Source: Asaia sp003994335
GTDB taxonomy: Bacteria > Pseudomonadota > Alphaproteobacteria > Acetobacterales > Acetobacteraceae
Assembly: GCF_037151175.1 (NCBI RefSeq)
Contig: NZ_JBBCOR010000003.1
Span: 62,001 to 126,000, forward strand
DNA: 64,000 nucleotides
Direction: 5' to 3'
The notes under the pieces were generated by a model. The model ran no database searches. It had not been told where the DNA came from and was given only the letters and a program-made list of their open reading frames with translations. The translations under genes and the position numbers were made by a program. Shown in pieces: positions 51,471-59,492 of this stretch (its first letter is position 1; each line of letters starts with the position of its first letter).

Positions 51471-52909
51471 GCCTGCTCCTCACCCTCGCGCCCGAGGCTC
51501 ACCAGTTCCTCGGCATCATACGCCAGGAGGCTCTCGAGATGTTTCTCCCCATCCTGCACGAAAAGGTCACCCGCTATGGCGCGTGCGAGTCTGTCTACCC
51601 CGTAACGCATACCGCTGATGGATGCGCCGGACAGGCCCATGCTGGGCGTTGCTGCGAAAGTGAAATTATAGATCATGCCCAGCATCGCTGAGTCGGGATG
51701 CTCGGGTTCACGAGGCAGGAACTGGCTCTGCGGCCCAAGATAGGGATAGGAGTCCAGCACGGCGCTTTCTTCGCCCTCGGGCGCGGAGAAACGATCCCCC
51801 CACAGAGCGATATTCTGCGCGAAAGAGGCTGTTTCCGGACGCTTGGAGAAATCGATCACGAACCCTGTTCCGATGATCAGGAAGTCGAATACTTTCTCGC
51901 CATGGGGGGTCGTAACCCTGATCGTCTCGCCATCGCGTCGGGCATCGAGCCACGGGGTATCACCGTGAAAGCTGAAACCGTCATGGCGGCTGCACCGCCA
52001 GAACGTATCCTGCGGCGGGGGCTGATTGAGATCGAAGATACGCCGCATGAAGCGCCAGCGTGTCAGATCCGGCAAAGCGGGAAAATGGGCCAGGAACCCG
52101 GCATTTTCCATCCAGCGATACGGGTTGATCCGCGGCAGGGTCTTGCGCCTGATACAGACGGCAACCGATTGCGCCCCGGCTTCAAGCGCCGTTGCGGCGT
52201 TGTCGAAGGCGGAGGCGCCACCGCCGAGCACTCCGATGCGCTTGCCACGCAGAGCCTCGAAATCGATCGGTTGATGGGTATGCGCATAAAGATGCCCAGG
52301 CACATTATTGCGAACGAATTCCGGCACATGCCAGGACCCGCTGCCCTCGATGCCGGTTGCGAGCACCAGCCGGCGCGCCCAGACGCTGTGAAGCGATCCC
52401 TCCTGGTCCTTGAAGCCCAGATGCAGCAATCCGTCCTGCCAGGTGATCTCGACCAGTTCGCGATCATGCTCGACCGGCAGGGAGAGAGTGTCACGATACC
52501 AGTCCAGATATTCCTGCCAGTCCCGTCGGTCGATTTTGCCCAGTGAGCGCCACGCATCGGCCCCATAGCGCGCCTCGAACCAGGCGCGTGGGGTTAGAGA
52601 GGGTATCCCCAGATCGGGGCCTGTCACATGTTTGGGCGTACGCAGGGTGATCATGCGCGCGAACGTGACCCAAGGGCCCGCCTGGCCTTTCACCGCGCGC
52701 TCGAAAACGCGCACATTATGCACGCCGATGCGACGCAGGGCGAAAGATGTCGCCAGTCCCCCCTGCCCCCCGCCAATCACGGCGACATCGAGAACCGGTT
52801 CGCCATGATGGGTAAGCACAGAGGAAACCCAGGGTCCCGAGGCATAAGCGATTTTCTCCAGATCCTCGTGAACCTGGCGGGTGAGATCGTTTAGCGCTTT
52901 GTTCGGCAT
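51467..52909 (-). CDS. NAD(P)H/FAD-dependent monooxygenase, class B type
   Basis: A 480-aa flavoprotein with two dinucleotide-binding loops: VAVIGGGQGGLATS (FAD, residue about 43) and GVLGGGASAFDNAA (NAD(P)H, residue about 220). The arrangement and the LVLATGIEGSG and FLIIGTGFVID stretches fit flavin-containing monooxygenases of the CzcO/FMO type. It is not similar in architecture to HpxO (single-loop urate hydroxylase). ATG at 52909 lies one base past the phosphatase stop; longer in-frame starts overlap that gene. It is the second gene of the purine operon and a candidate for its missing oxidation step, unproven. Confidence 0.75.
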   Translation of the reverse strand: MPNKALNDLTRQVHEDLEKIAYASGPWVSSVLTHHGEPVLDVAVIGGGQGGLATSFALRRIGVHNVRVFERAVKGQAGPWVTFARMITLRTPKHVTGPDLGIPSLTPRAWFEARYGADAWRSLGKIDRRDWQEYLDWYRDTLSLPVEHDRELVEITWQDGLLHLGFKDQEGSLHSVWARRLVLATGIEGSGSWHVPEFVRNNVPGHLYAHTHQPIDFEALRGKRIGVLGGGASAFDNAATALEAGAQSVAVCIRRKTLPRINPYRWMENAGFLAHFPALPDLTRWRFMRRIFDLNQPPPQDTFWRCSRHDGFSFHGDTPWLDARRDGETIRVTTPHGEKVFDFLIIGTGFVIDFSKRPETASFAQNIALWGDRFSAPEGEESAVLDSYPYLGPQSQFLPREPEHPDSAMLGMIYNFTFAATPSMGLSGASISGMRYGVDRLARAIAGDLFVQDGEKHLESLLAYDAEELVSLGREGEEQA

Positions 52910-52910
52910 G

Positions 52911-53630
52911 TCAGGGCACCCGATAGAAAGGATTGGGAAGAAGGAAACCGCGTTCGGCATGGCCGCCGGCGAGGTCCGAAGGCTGGTCACCAATATTGGC
53001 GATGATGTGATAGCCCTCCTGCTCGATCCTGGCGCGCTCGGCTGATTTGTAGTCCGAAGCGGAGGGGGTATGGCTGCCCTCGGGACGCAGGACGAGTTTT
53101 ACCCAGCCGTGATAGCCAGCGCTCTCAAGGTTGCGTGCCGTGTCGTTGCGCTCCCTTTCATAGCGCCCAGTCACGAAAAACAGGGATACCCCGTGCTGCT
53201 GCGCCATGTTGTAGAGCGAGAGCGTTTCCGGGAAGGCCTCGGCTCGCGCGCTCTGCTCCCAGGCCTCGACCCCGCAAGGTCCCTTGGGTAGAGAGGCGCA
53301 CTGACCCTCACGGAAATAGGCGAACTGATTTGCCGCGATCTCGGGCCAGTTCGACAGAGACGTCTCGTCGATATCGAGGATGACGGCCGGTTTGACCACG
53401 TGAGAGGAGCGCAGGCGTATCCAGTCTTCGGCGTCCTGGAGCACGGAATTGAAATCGCGCTCATATGCCCCACTATCATGGTAGCGGGTGGCGTTCAGGG
53501 CGGCATCCCCCACATTGACAGGCGCGGCCAGGGCGTAGCCGGGTAAAGCCATCGTCATCAGCAGCGGGCCCAGGCATCTCAGGCGACCAAGCACCTGCTT
53601 CCTGCCCGTATCCTTCCTGTGCAGGGACAT
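52911..53630 (-). CDS. Exported HAD-family acid phosphatase
   Basis: A 239-aa exported phosphatase of the class B/plant acid phosphatase-like HAD group (Acid_phosphat_B, relatives of e(P4) 5'-nucleotidase). Signal region: LLMTMALPGYALAAP. HAD motif I is VILDIDETSLSNWPE near residue 87, with nucleophile and general-acid Asp; motif II VTGRYERERND; motif III/IV VKLVLRPEG and IGDQPSDLAGG. Likely role: strip phosphate from nucleotides so nucleosides can enter, fitting the purine operon it heads. ATG at 53630 is used; an upstream in-frame extension is basic and lacks homology. Confidence 0.8.
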   Translation of the reverse strand: MSLHRKDTGRKQVLGRLRCLGPLLMTMALPGYALAAPVNVGDAALNATRYHDSGAYERDFNSVLQDAEDWIRLRSSHVVKPAVILDIDETSLSNWPEIAANQFAYFREGQCASLPKGPCGVEAWEQSARAEAFPETLSLYNMAQQHGVSLFFVTGRYERERNDTARNLESAGYHGWVKLVLRPEGSHTPSASDYKSAERARIEQEGYHIIANIGDQPSDLAGGHAERGFLLPNPFYRVP

Positions 53631-53724
53631 CACGTTCTCACTCACCTGGTCCGTCTCTCCCTTTTGCCGCCTCACTCTCCGGGTTGTAACTCCGGTCAAT
53701 GCATCGCAGCGCAGCATAAATCAG

Positions 53725-53760
53725 CGATCATGCCCATGACATAAATCATGGGCATGATCG
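53725..53760. promoter_or_regulatory. Perfect 15-bp inverted repeat, candidate operator
   Basis: Arms CGATCATGCCCATGA (53725-53739) and TCATGGGCATGATCG (53746-53760) are perfectly complementary, with a 6-nt spacer CATAAA. It lies about 95 bp upstream of the acid phosphatase start and 214 bp upstream of the TetR gene, in the shared divergent region. A CATAAATCA motif appears twice (53715 and 53740). No T-run follows, so an operator is favoured over a terminator. It is not the RutR-type consensus. Confidence 0.6.
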
Positions 53761-53973
53761 CTTCGTGTAAGGCGAGGCGTTCATCCTTCGCGCAGCGCGT
53801 TATCACCGCAAGTGAAACAGATCACGAGCGCAACGTCCAGCATCTTGTATACCAGAAAAAGGAGCTCCGCCGGCAGGGGCAAGGAGACGTGTCTTTACTT
53901 TTTCAAATACTTGAACATAGTGGCGTGATGTTCGGGCGTAATCACATCGCGCCGCCCTAGGAGGAATGAAGCG

Positions 53974-54570
53974 TTGGGTGCTCCTCGCGAAATAGCCGTA
54001 GTCACAATTCTGGACGCCGCGCAAAAAGTTTTTGCGGAACACGGATTCAGTGGCGCAAGCATCGCCGAAGTTGCTCGGGTCGCGGGCATTCCCAAGGCGA
54101 ATATTCATTATTATTTTTCAACGAAAGAAACTCTGTATCAGGAAGTCCTGCGTCGGACGATGCAGGAATGGCTTGGGGGCTGCGAAGCCTGGCTCAAGCC
54201 CGAGATGCCCGCATCGGAAGCCTTGGAGGGCTATATCGAGGCAAAACTCGCCTTCTCGCGCAGTAATCCCCAGGCCTCACGCGTATTTGCGCACGAAATT
54301 CTTGGGGGCGCGCGCTACCTGCAGGACTATATCTCCAGCACGTTGCGCGAGGCGATCCGTCCATTCGAAGCGACAATTGCGGTGTGGATGGACCGGCAGG
54401 AAATCCCCAGGGGCGACCCCCTCCACTTCCTGTTCTGTCTTTGGGCGATGACACAGTGGTACGCGGACATGCAGCCACAACTCACCGGTCTTCTGGGCCA
54501 GAAATCACTGGAGGAGAAGGATTTCAGCGCAGCAGCCAGGACCATCCTCTCCCTCGTCACACGGGCCTGA
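53974..54570 (+). CDS. TetR-family regulator, RutR-like
   Basis: A 198-aa TetR/RutR-type repressor. The N-terminal HTH spans residues about 8-50 (SIAEVARVAGIPKANIHYYFSTKE). The C-terminal domain resembles RutR: residues FSRSNPQASRVFAHEILGGARYL and LFCLWAMTQWYADMQPQ correspond to the uracil/thymine-binding part of RutR. Start: TTG at 53974 with a strong AGGAGG nine bases upstream; the nearby ATG at 53966 is in another frame and ends after 9 codons. In E. coli, RutR controls pyrimidine catabolism and carbamoyl phosphate genes. Here it may control either the adjacent pyrimidine-like module or the purine operon. Confidence 0.82.
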   Translation: MGAPREIAVVTILDAAQKVFAEHGFSGASIAEVARVAGIPKANIHYYFSTKETLYQEVLRRTMQEWLGGCEAWLKPEMPASEALEGYIEAKLAFSRSNPQASRVFAHEILGGARYLQDYISSTLREAIRPFEATIAVWMDRQEIPRGDPLHFLFCLWAMTQWYADMQPQLTGLLGQKSLEEKDFSAAARTILSLVTRA

Positions 54571-54890
54571 GCCACACTTCTTCCCATGTTCGATGACGAG
54601 CCGAGGATACGCCTCATCGCGTTCATCGCTACGGCTGGGGCCGTCGGTCTCCCTATGATCGCGCATCTTCGGACTTCCACCCCCATTCGCAAGGCAGCGC
54701 GCGTCCGTCTCGGTCAGGCCGGATCTACAGGGAAAGACACTCTGGTCAGGGCCCGAACCGTGCCATTGCCAAAGGCGATCCCACCCGTCATCGTTTCACA
54801 CGCTCGCCGACATGACGCCTCCCGTTTCGGCGCGTCGGGCCCACGGCCCCTTTCGCGTTCACCATCATGGCGACCACAGGAGTTCGGAAC
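54571..54890. other. 320-bp gap between TetR and carbamoylase genes
   Basis: No supported gene. A long frame (54586 onward) overlaps the next gene's start and has no recognisable features. A ribosome-binding AGGAG lies at its right end. This gap would hold the promoter of the hydrolase gene. Confidence 0.5.
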
Positions 54891-56165
54891 ATGCCAAATC
54901 ATCAGCCCATCTTGCCGGAAAACAACGGCATTGACGCCGAGGCTCTCTGGCATGACCTGCTTGAAGCAGCCGAATTCGGGGCCACTGCCAAGGGCGGCGT
55001 GTCTCGTCTCGCCCTGACGCCGGAAGACCGTCAGGTGCGCGACTGGTTTGCGCGTACATGTATCTCGCTAGGGGCGACCCTCTCTACCGATGGGATGGGC
55101 AACCAGTTCGCCCGCTTCGAGGGGCGTGAGCCTGGCCTCGCCCCCATTGCGATCGGGAGCCATCTCGACAGCCCGCCCAGCGGCGGGAAATTCGCTGGCG
55201 TCGTCGGCGCGGTCGCCGGTATCGCCATCTTGCGGGCGTTGCGCGAGAGCGGGGTCCGGACCCGTCACCCTATCGAGATCGTGAACTGGACAAACGAAGA
55301 AGGCGCGCGCTTCTCCCCGGCCATGCTCGGATCGGGCGTTTTTTCGGGCGTCTTCACGTCGGCGTTCGCATTGAGTCGCGTGGACGCTTCGGGCACCTTC
55401 TTCGAAGAAGCGTTGGGTGCGATAGAGGCCGCAGGGAGCGCGGCCCGCGGTTCTCATGAACTCACCGCCTATCTCGAACTCGATATCGAACAGGGCCCCG
55501 TTCTTGAGGCGGAGCGCTGCGCTATTGGCATAGTGACCGGCGTTCAGGGCATGCGCTGGTACGAAGTCACGGTAAGCGGTCGGGAGACCCATGCGGGTAC
55601 CACCCCCATGACGATGCGTGCCGACGCCTTGCAGGCCGCAGCACGACTGATGGCCTCGGTACAGGAGATCGCGCTCAATCGCGCGCCTCATGCCGTGGGA
55701 ACAGTGGGCAGGGTTTCCCTCAAGCCCAACAACCCCAACACCGTGCCGGGCGAGGTCTGCTTCAGCGTGGATCTGCGTGACCCGAATGACGCGGTCGTGC
55801 TCGCCATGGAAAACAGCTTCCGCGACCGTGCCGCTGCCCTTGCGCGCGAATATGGGGTGAATATCGGTATCCGAGAGGTGTGGGACTTGCCTGCCACCCA
55901 GTTCGACCAACGCGTGATCGATGCGATCGCCCATGCCACTCGCAGCCTGCACCTCACTGCCAGAGAACTCATTTCAGGCGCGGGACACGACGCTGTCTAT
56001 CTGGCGCGTGTCGTGCCGAGCGCCATGATCTTCGTGCCATGTGCCGGTGGCCTCAGCCATAATGAAGCCGAGTCCGCGACGAAAGAAGACATCGCTGCCG
56101 GGGCTGCAGTGTTGATGCAAAGCCTGCTGGCTATCGACGTACGACTGGATCCGCCGACTGCGTGA
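54891..56165 (+). CDS. M20-family allantoate amidohydrolase/N-carbamoyl hydrolase-like protein, altered metal site
   Basis: A 424-aa M20/AllC-carbamoylase fold protein. Preserved parts: GSHLDS (H91), TNEEGARF (E136/E137), the SGRETHAGTTPM dimer-lid region, SGAGHDA near residue 365 and SHNEAE (last His). Two positions that bind metal in AllC and beta-ureidopropionases differ: GGKFDG is FAG here (Ala102 for bridging Asp), and ELHIEQG is ELDIEQG (Asp198 for His). The protein may therefore bind one metal or use another chemistry, or be impaired. ATG at 54891 follows AGGAG; ATG/GTG starts 24 bp upstream are weaker. Context (RutR-like, MFS, beta-alanine aminotransferase) suggests N-carbamoyl-beta-alanine, whereas the urate cluster suggests allantoate. 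Confidence 0.72.
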   Translation: MPNHQPILPENNGIDAEALWHDLLEAAEFGATAKGGVSRLALTPEDRQVRDWFARTCISLGATLSTDGMGNQFARFEGREPGLAPIAIGSHLDSPPSGGKFAGVVGAVAGIAILRALRESGVRTRHPIEIVNWTNEEGARFSPAMLGSGVFSGVFTSAFALSRVDASGTFFEEALGAIEAAGSAARGSHELTAYLELDIEQGPVLEAERCAIGIVTGVQGMRWYEVTVSGRETHAGTTPMTMRADALQAAARLMASVQEIALNRAPHAVGTVGRVSLKPNNPNTVPGEVCFSVDLRDPNDAVVLAMENSFRDRAAALAREYGVNIGIREVWDLPATQFDQRVIDAIAHATRSLHLTARELISGAGHDAVYLARVVPSAMIFVPCAGGLSHNEAESATKEDIAAGAAVLMQSLLAIDVRLDPPTA

Positions 56166-56177
56166 CGGGGCGCAGTA

Positions 56178-57347
56178 TCATTCCTGACTAATCACAGGCC
56201 CCGCCGCGTTCTTGCGGGCAAGCAGGACGATCACAAACGCGATCCCAGCCAGAGCCGTGCCGCTCATGGAGACCGCTCCGTAGCCGAGCCCGGCGGAGAG
56301 CACGCCGCCCCCCAGCCACGCACCGAGGGCGTTACCAAGGTTGAACGCCCCGATATTGACAGAGGAAGCGAGCGCAGGCGCCTTTCGGGCGGCCTGCATG
56401 GTGCGCATCTGAAGCGCTGGCATGATGGCGAAAGAAGCTGCGCTCCAGACCAGAATACCTGCGATCGCGCCCACAGAACTAACGGCGAGAAACGGATAGA
56501 CGAGCATGACCGCGCCGAGCACGGGCAGCATCACCTTGAGCGCGAAGCCCGTGGAGCGATCGGCCAGCCTTCCGCCAAGAGCCGCGCCGATACTGAACCC
56601 GACCCCGATGGTCATCAGGGCCAGCGTCACCAGTGCATCGCTCGCCCGTGTGATGGTGTGCAGGAAGGGCGCAATATAGGTGTAGAGAACGAACATGATC
56701 CCAGCCCCGAGTGTCGTGACCGTCAGGGCCAGGAGCACCTCCCCGCCCATGAGCACGCGCAACTCGCCCAGAACATCCGGTCGCGCCGATCGGCCTCGTG
56801 GCGGAAGTGCGACGGAAAGAGCCAATACGGCAAGGGCACCGAGCAGGGCCGTGACCAGAAACGCGCTGCGCCAGCCCATGGTATCGCCAAGCCAGGTTGC
56901 CGCCGGCACGCCAAAGATATTCGCTATGGTCAGGCCCAGAAACATCGAGGCCACTGCCGATGCACGCCGCTCCGGCGCGACCACACTCGATGCCTCGACC
57001 GCGCCGAGACCAAAAAAGGCGCCGTGTGAGAGACTGGTCACCACGCGCCAGAACATGAGCAGGGCGTAGCTGTGGCTCAATCCGGCCCCAAGATTGCCGA
57101 TGATATAAAGCGCCATCAACCCGATCAGGGCGGCCTTGCGTGAGACCGCTCCGAGCAGGAGCGTCATGAACGGCGCGCCGATCATGACGCCGAAGGCATA
57201 GGCGCTCACGAGCCCTCCTGCCTTCGGCACGCTGACATGCAGATCCTGCGCAATGACCGGCAACAGCCCCATTGGGGTGAATTCGGTCGTGCCAATGGCA
57301 AAGGCCCCTACTGCCAGAGAAAGCAGCGCGCTGCGAGCAGACGCCAT
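56178..57347 (-). CDS. MFS transporter, AraJ/DHA1-like
   Basis: A 389-aa 12-helix MFS exporter of the DHA1 group (AraJ-like). Helix 1 carries the GTTEFTPMGLLPVIA motif and helix 4-5 the SLSHGAFFGLGAVEASS motif typical of the AraJ/YdeA branch of sugar- and amino acid-like efflux proteins. ATG at 57347 is preceded by GGGGGG a few bases away; longer in-frame extensions are not membrane-like and reach into the divergent aminotransferase region. Substrate not known. Convergent with the hydrolase gene (12 bp between stops) and divergent from the aminotransferase gene. Confidence 0.85.
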   Translation of the reverse strand: MASARSALLSLAVGAFAIGTTEFTPMGLLPVIAQDLHVSVPKAGGLVSAYAFGVMIGAPFMTLLLGAVSRKAALIGLMALYIIGNLGAGLSHSYALLMFWRVVTSLSHGAFFGLGAVEASSVVAPERRASAVASMFLGLTIANIFGVPAATWLGDTMGWRSAFLVTALLGALAVLALSVALPPRGRSARPDVLGELRVLMGGEVLLALTVTTLGAGIMFVLYTYIAPFLHTITRASDALVTLALMTIGVGFSIGAALGGRLADRSTGFALKVMLPVLGAVMLVYPFLAVSSVGAIAGILVWSAASFAIMPALQMRTMQAARKAPALASSVNIGAFNLGNALGAWLGGGVLSAGLGYGAVSMSGTALAGIAFVIVLLARKNAAGPVISQE

Positions 57348-57456
57348 ATTACCCCCCGAAGAATTAAAGCTCACGCAAGTTCTTCTTACTTTGCAGAACC
57401 CGCGCGCCATGCCACCACTTGGACCTGATTTTTCCACAAGGAGCCGGAGCAAGACA

Positions 57457-58776
57457 ATGACCACGCCCTTTGCCGATAGCAATCACGACGCCCTGTGGCT
57501 GCCTTTCACGGCCAATCGCCAGTTCCGCGATTCACCGCGTATGCTCGTTTCGGCCAAGGGCATGTATTATCGCGATGATAAAGGGCGTGAAGTGCTCGAT
57601 GGTTGCGCAGGGCTATGGTGCGTGAATGCCGGTCACAGCCAGCCCCGCATTGTCGAGGCGGTGCAGAAGACAGTTGCGACCCTCGATTTCGCCCCGGCCT
57701 TCCAGATGGGTCACCCTCTCGCCTTTGAAGCGGCCGATCGCGTGGCGCGACTTGCACCCAACCCGCTCAACCATGTGTTCTTCTGTAATTCAGGGTCAGA
57801 AGCAGGCGATACCGCTCTCAAGATCGCCATTGCCTATCATCGCCTGCGTGGCGAGGGCACGCGTACCCGGCTGATTGGTCGTGAGCGCGCTTATCATGGC
57901 GTCGGATTTGGCGGCATCTCGGTCGGTGGGATCTCGGGCAACCGCAAGCTATACGGCTCGCTTTTGACTGGAGTGGATCATCTCCCGCACACGCTCGATC
58001 TGCGTCGCAACGCTTTCTCCCGCGGCCTCCCCGAACATGGTGCGGAGCTTGCCGATGATCTGGAGCGCATCGTCGCTCTCCATGATGCTTCCAACATCGC
58101 TGCTGTCATCGTCGAGCCCATGGCGGGATCGACAGGCGTGCTTCCGGCTCCCAAAGGCTATCTGAAGCGTCTGCGCGAGATCTGCACCAAGCACGGCATC
58201 GTGCTGATCTTCGATGAGGTCATTACGGGGTTCGGTCGCCTCGGTGCCGCGTTCGCTGCCGAAAAATACGGCGTCGTGCCCGACATCATGACGGTCGCCA
58301 AGGGCATCACCAACGGGACAATCCCGATGGGCGCGAATATCGTCTCGGACGAAATATTCGAGGCTTTCATGCAAGGACCGCGCGAAGCCATCGATCTGCC
58401 GCACGGATACACCTACTCGGCCCATCCGATCGCCTGTGCAGCCGCCATCGCGACACTGGATACCTATGCCGAAGAGCATCTATTCGAGCGCGCCGCCGCC
58501 CTCTCTCCTTATTTTGAAGAAGCCGCGCACGCGCTCAAGGGCGCGCGGCATGTGGTCGACATCCGTAATGAGGGCCTTGTCGCCGGAATCGAACTCGCCC
58601 CACGCCAGGCGAAGACGACGCGCGCTTTCGAAGTGTTCGAGAAGGCATTCAATGAAGGGCTCCTGCTTCGCTACACCGGCGATATTCTGGCGATCTCGCC
58701 GCCCCTGATCATCGAGAAAAACGAGATCGATCGTATCTTCGAAACGATTGGCCGCATTCTCAAATCGGTCGACTAA
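57457..58776 (+). CDS. Class III omega-amino acid:pyruvate aminotransferase
   Basis: A 439-aa PLP-dependent class III aminotransferase of the beta-alanine/omega-amino acid:pyruvate type. The PLP Lys is in MTVAKGITNG near residue 286, with the preceding DEVITGFGR motif near residue 255, CNSGSEAGDTALKIA near residue 110 and the YTYSAHPIACAA block. In reductive pyrimidine breakdown such enzymes consume beta-alanine after the carbamoylase step, and a carbamoylase-like gene and a RutR-like regulator are close by. ATG at 57457 with GGAG-like sequence upstream; larger in-frame extensions are rejected as not conserved. Confidence 0.87.
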   Translation: MTTPFADSNHDALWLPFTANRQFRDSPRMLVSAKGMYYRDDKGREVLDGCAGLWCVNAGHSQPRIVEAVQKTVATLDFAPAFQMGHPLAFEAADRVARLAPNPLNHVFFCNSGSEAGDTALKIAIAYHRLRGEGTRTRLIGRERAYHGVGFGGISVGGISGNRKLYGSLLTGVDHLPHTLDLRRNAFSRGLPEHGAELADDLERIVALHDASNIAAVIVEPMAGSTGVLPAPKGYLKRLREICTKHGIVLIFDEVITGFGRLGAAFAAEKYGVVPDIMTVAKGITNGTIPMGANIVSDEIFEAFMQGPREAIDLPHGYTYSAHPIACAAAIATLDTYAEEHLFERAAALSPYFEEAAHALKGARHVVDIRNEGLVAGIELAPRQAKTTRAFEVFEKAFNEGLLLRYTGDILAISPPLIIEKNEIDRIFETIGRILKSVD

Positions 58777-58785
58777 GAATCAGAT

Positions 58786-58811
58786 CCGGGTCCCACAAAC
58801 ATGGGGCTCGG
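58786..58811 (+). terminator. Stem-loop downstream of the aminotransferase
   Basis: CCGGGTCCC (58786-58794) pairs with GGGGCTCGG (58803-58811) over nine positions including two G-U pairs, with an 8-nt loop, 10 bp past the aminotransferase stop. Only a short T stretch follows, so termination would be weak. Confidence 0.45.
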
Positions 58812-59492
58812 GTTCCTCCGAAACGCTGGTGAGTTGGACAGAGCTTTCGTGACCTCCTGGTCAAAGCGCATCATCGACCCTGATCGCGCCCGCCACCGCC
58901 GATACGGGTGCTCATCTCAAAACTAATGCTGCTGAGACGCGGAACAATGTGCCCATCCCCATCGTGGCTTTGAGCGACAGGATTCCTGCGGGAGACACCG
59001 GACGGGATTTCAAGCGACAACGCAGGATGTCGAACCGCGTGATGAGCTACTTCTCACCGGGAGTCGGCACGCGACTCAATCGCGTGCGATGATCGTCTAA
59101 AGGTCGCTTCCGGCTTGCAGCGCCGCGCAGGAGCGACACCCGGGTGCCGAAGCGCCACTTCGAAGACCGGTTCCGGTCATGGTGTGCTGGGGCGGCCATA
59201 GCGACATTACTGGTCCCTGCGTGAGGCCTGCCGGGAAGGCTCCTCCAGTACGCAAGCCCCTCCTCTATCGAGCTGTACCGCGTATCGATCGTATCACCCT
59301 TCGCCATGATGGCGATTTGTGAGCCTCGCCCGCTGTCAGCATTCGCGCGTTCGGACAATGCTCATATGGCTCAGGTACCTGGCGAAGGCGTGCTGGCCCC
59401 GCGCGTCAGAGAGACGAAAACCTCATTTTCCGCTTGCTCCTGACGTAGGGGGAGGATCGCATGGTGTGGGTGGAGAAGAAGAAAGGGGAGCC
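58812..59492. other. Gene-poor stretch upstream of the MerR gene
   Basis: About 680 bp with no convincing gene. A 103-codon frame on the minus strand (59047-59358) lacks a ribosome binding site and recognisable features. The right end has CTCC-TGACGTA-GGGGGAG at about 59437-59454, a partial dyad 40-55 bp upstream of the MerR start, where MerR-family operators normally sit. Otherwise nothing is seen. Confidence 0.4.

Noticed and set aside
53966..53995. ATG at 53966 as start of the TetR gene
   Set aside because: It is out of frame and runs into a stop after nine codons; TTG at 53974 with AGGAGG is the start.
54586..55017. A possible 143-aa gene before the carbamoylase-like gene
   Set aside because: It overlaps the start of that gene in another frame and has no ribosome binding site or motif.
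59047..59358. A 103-codon minus-strand frame in the gene-poor stretch
   Set aside because: No ribosome binding site, no recognisable features, Arg-rich composition of a random GC-rich frame.
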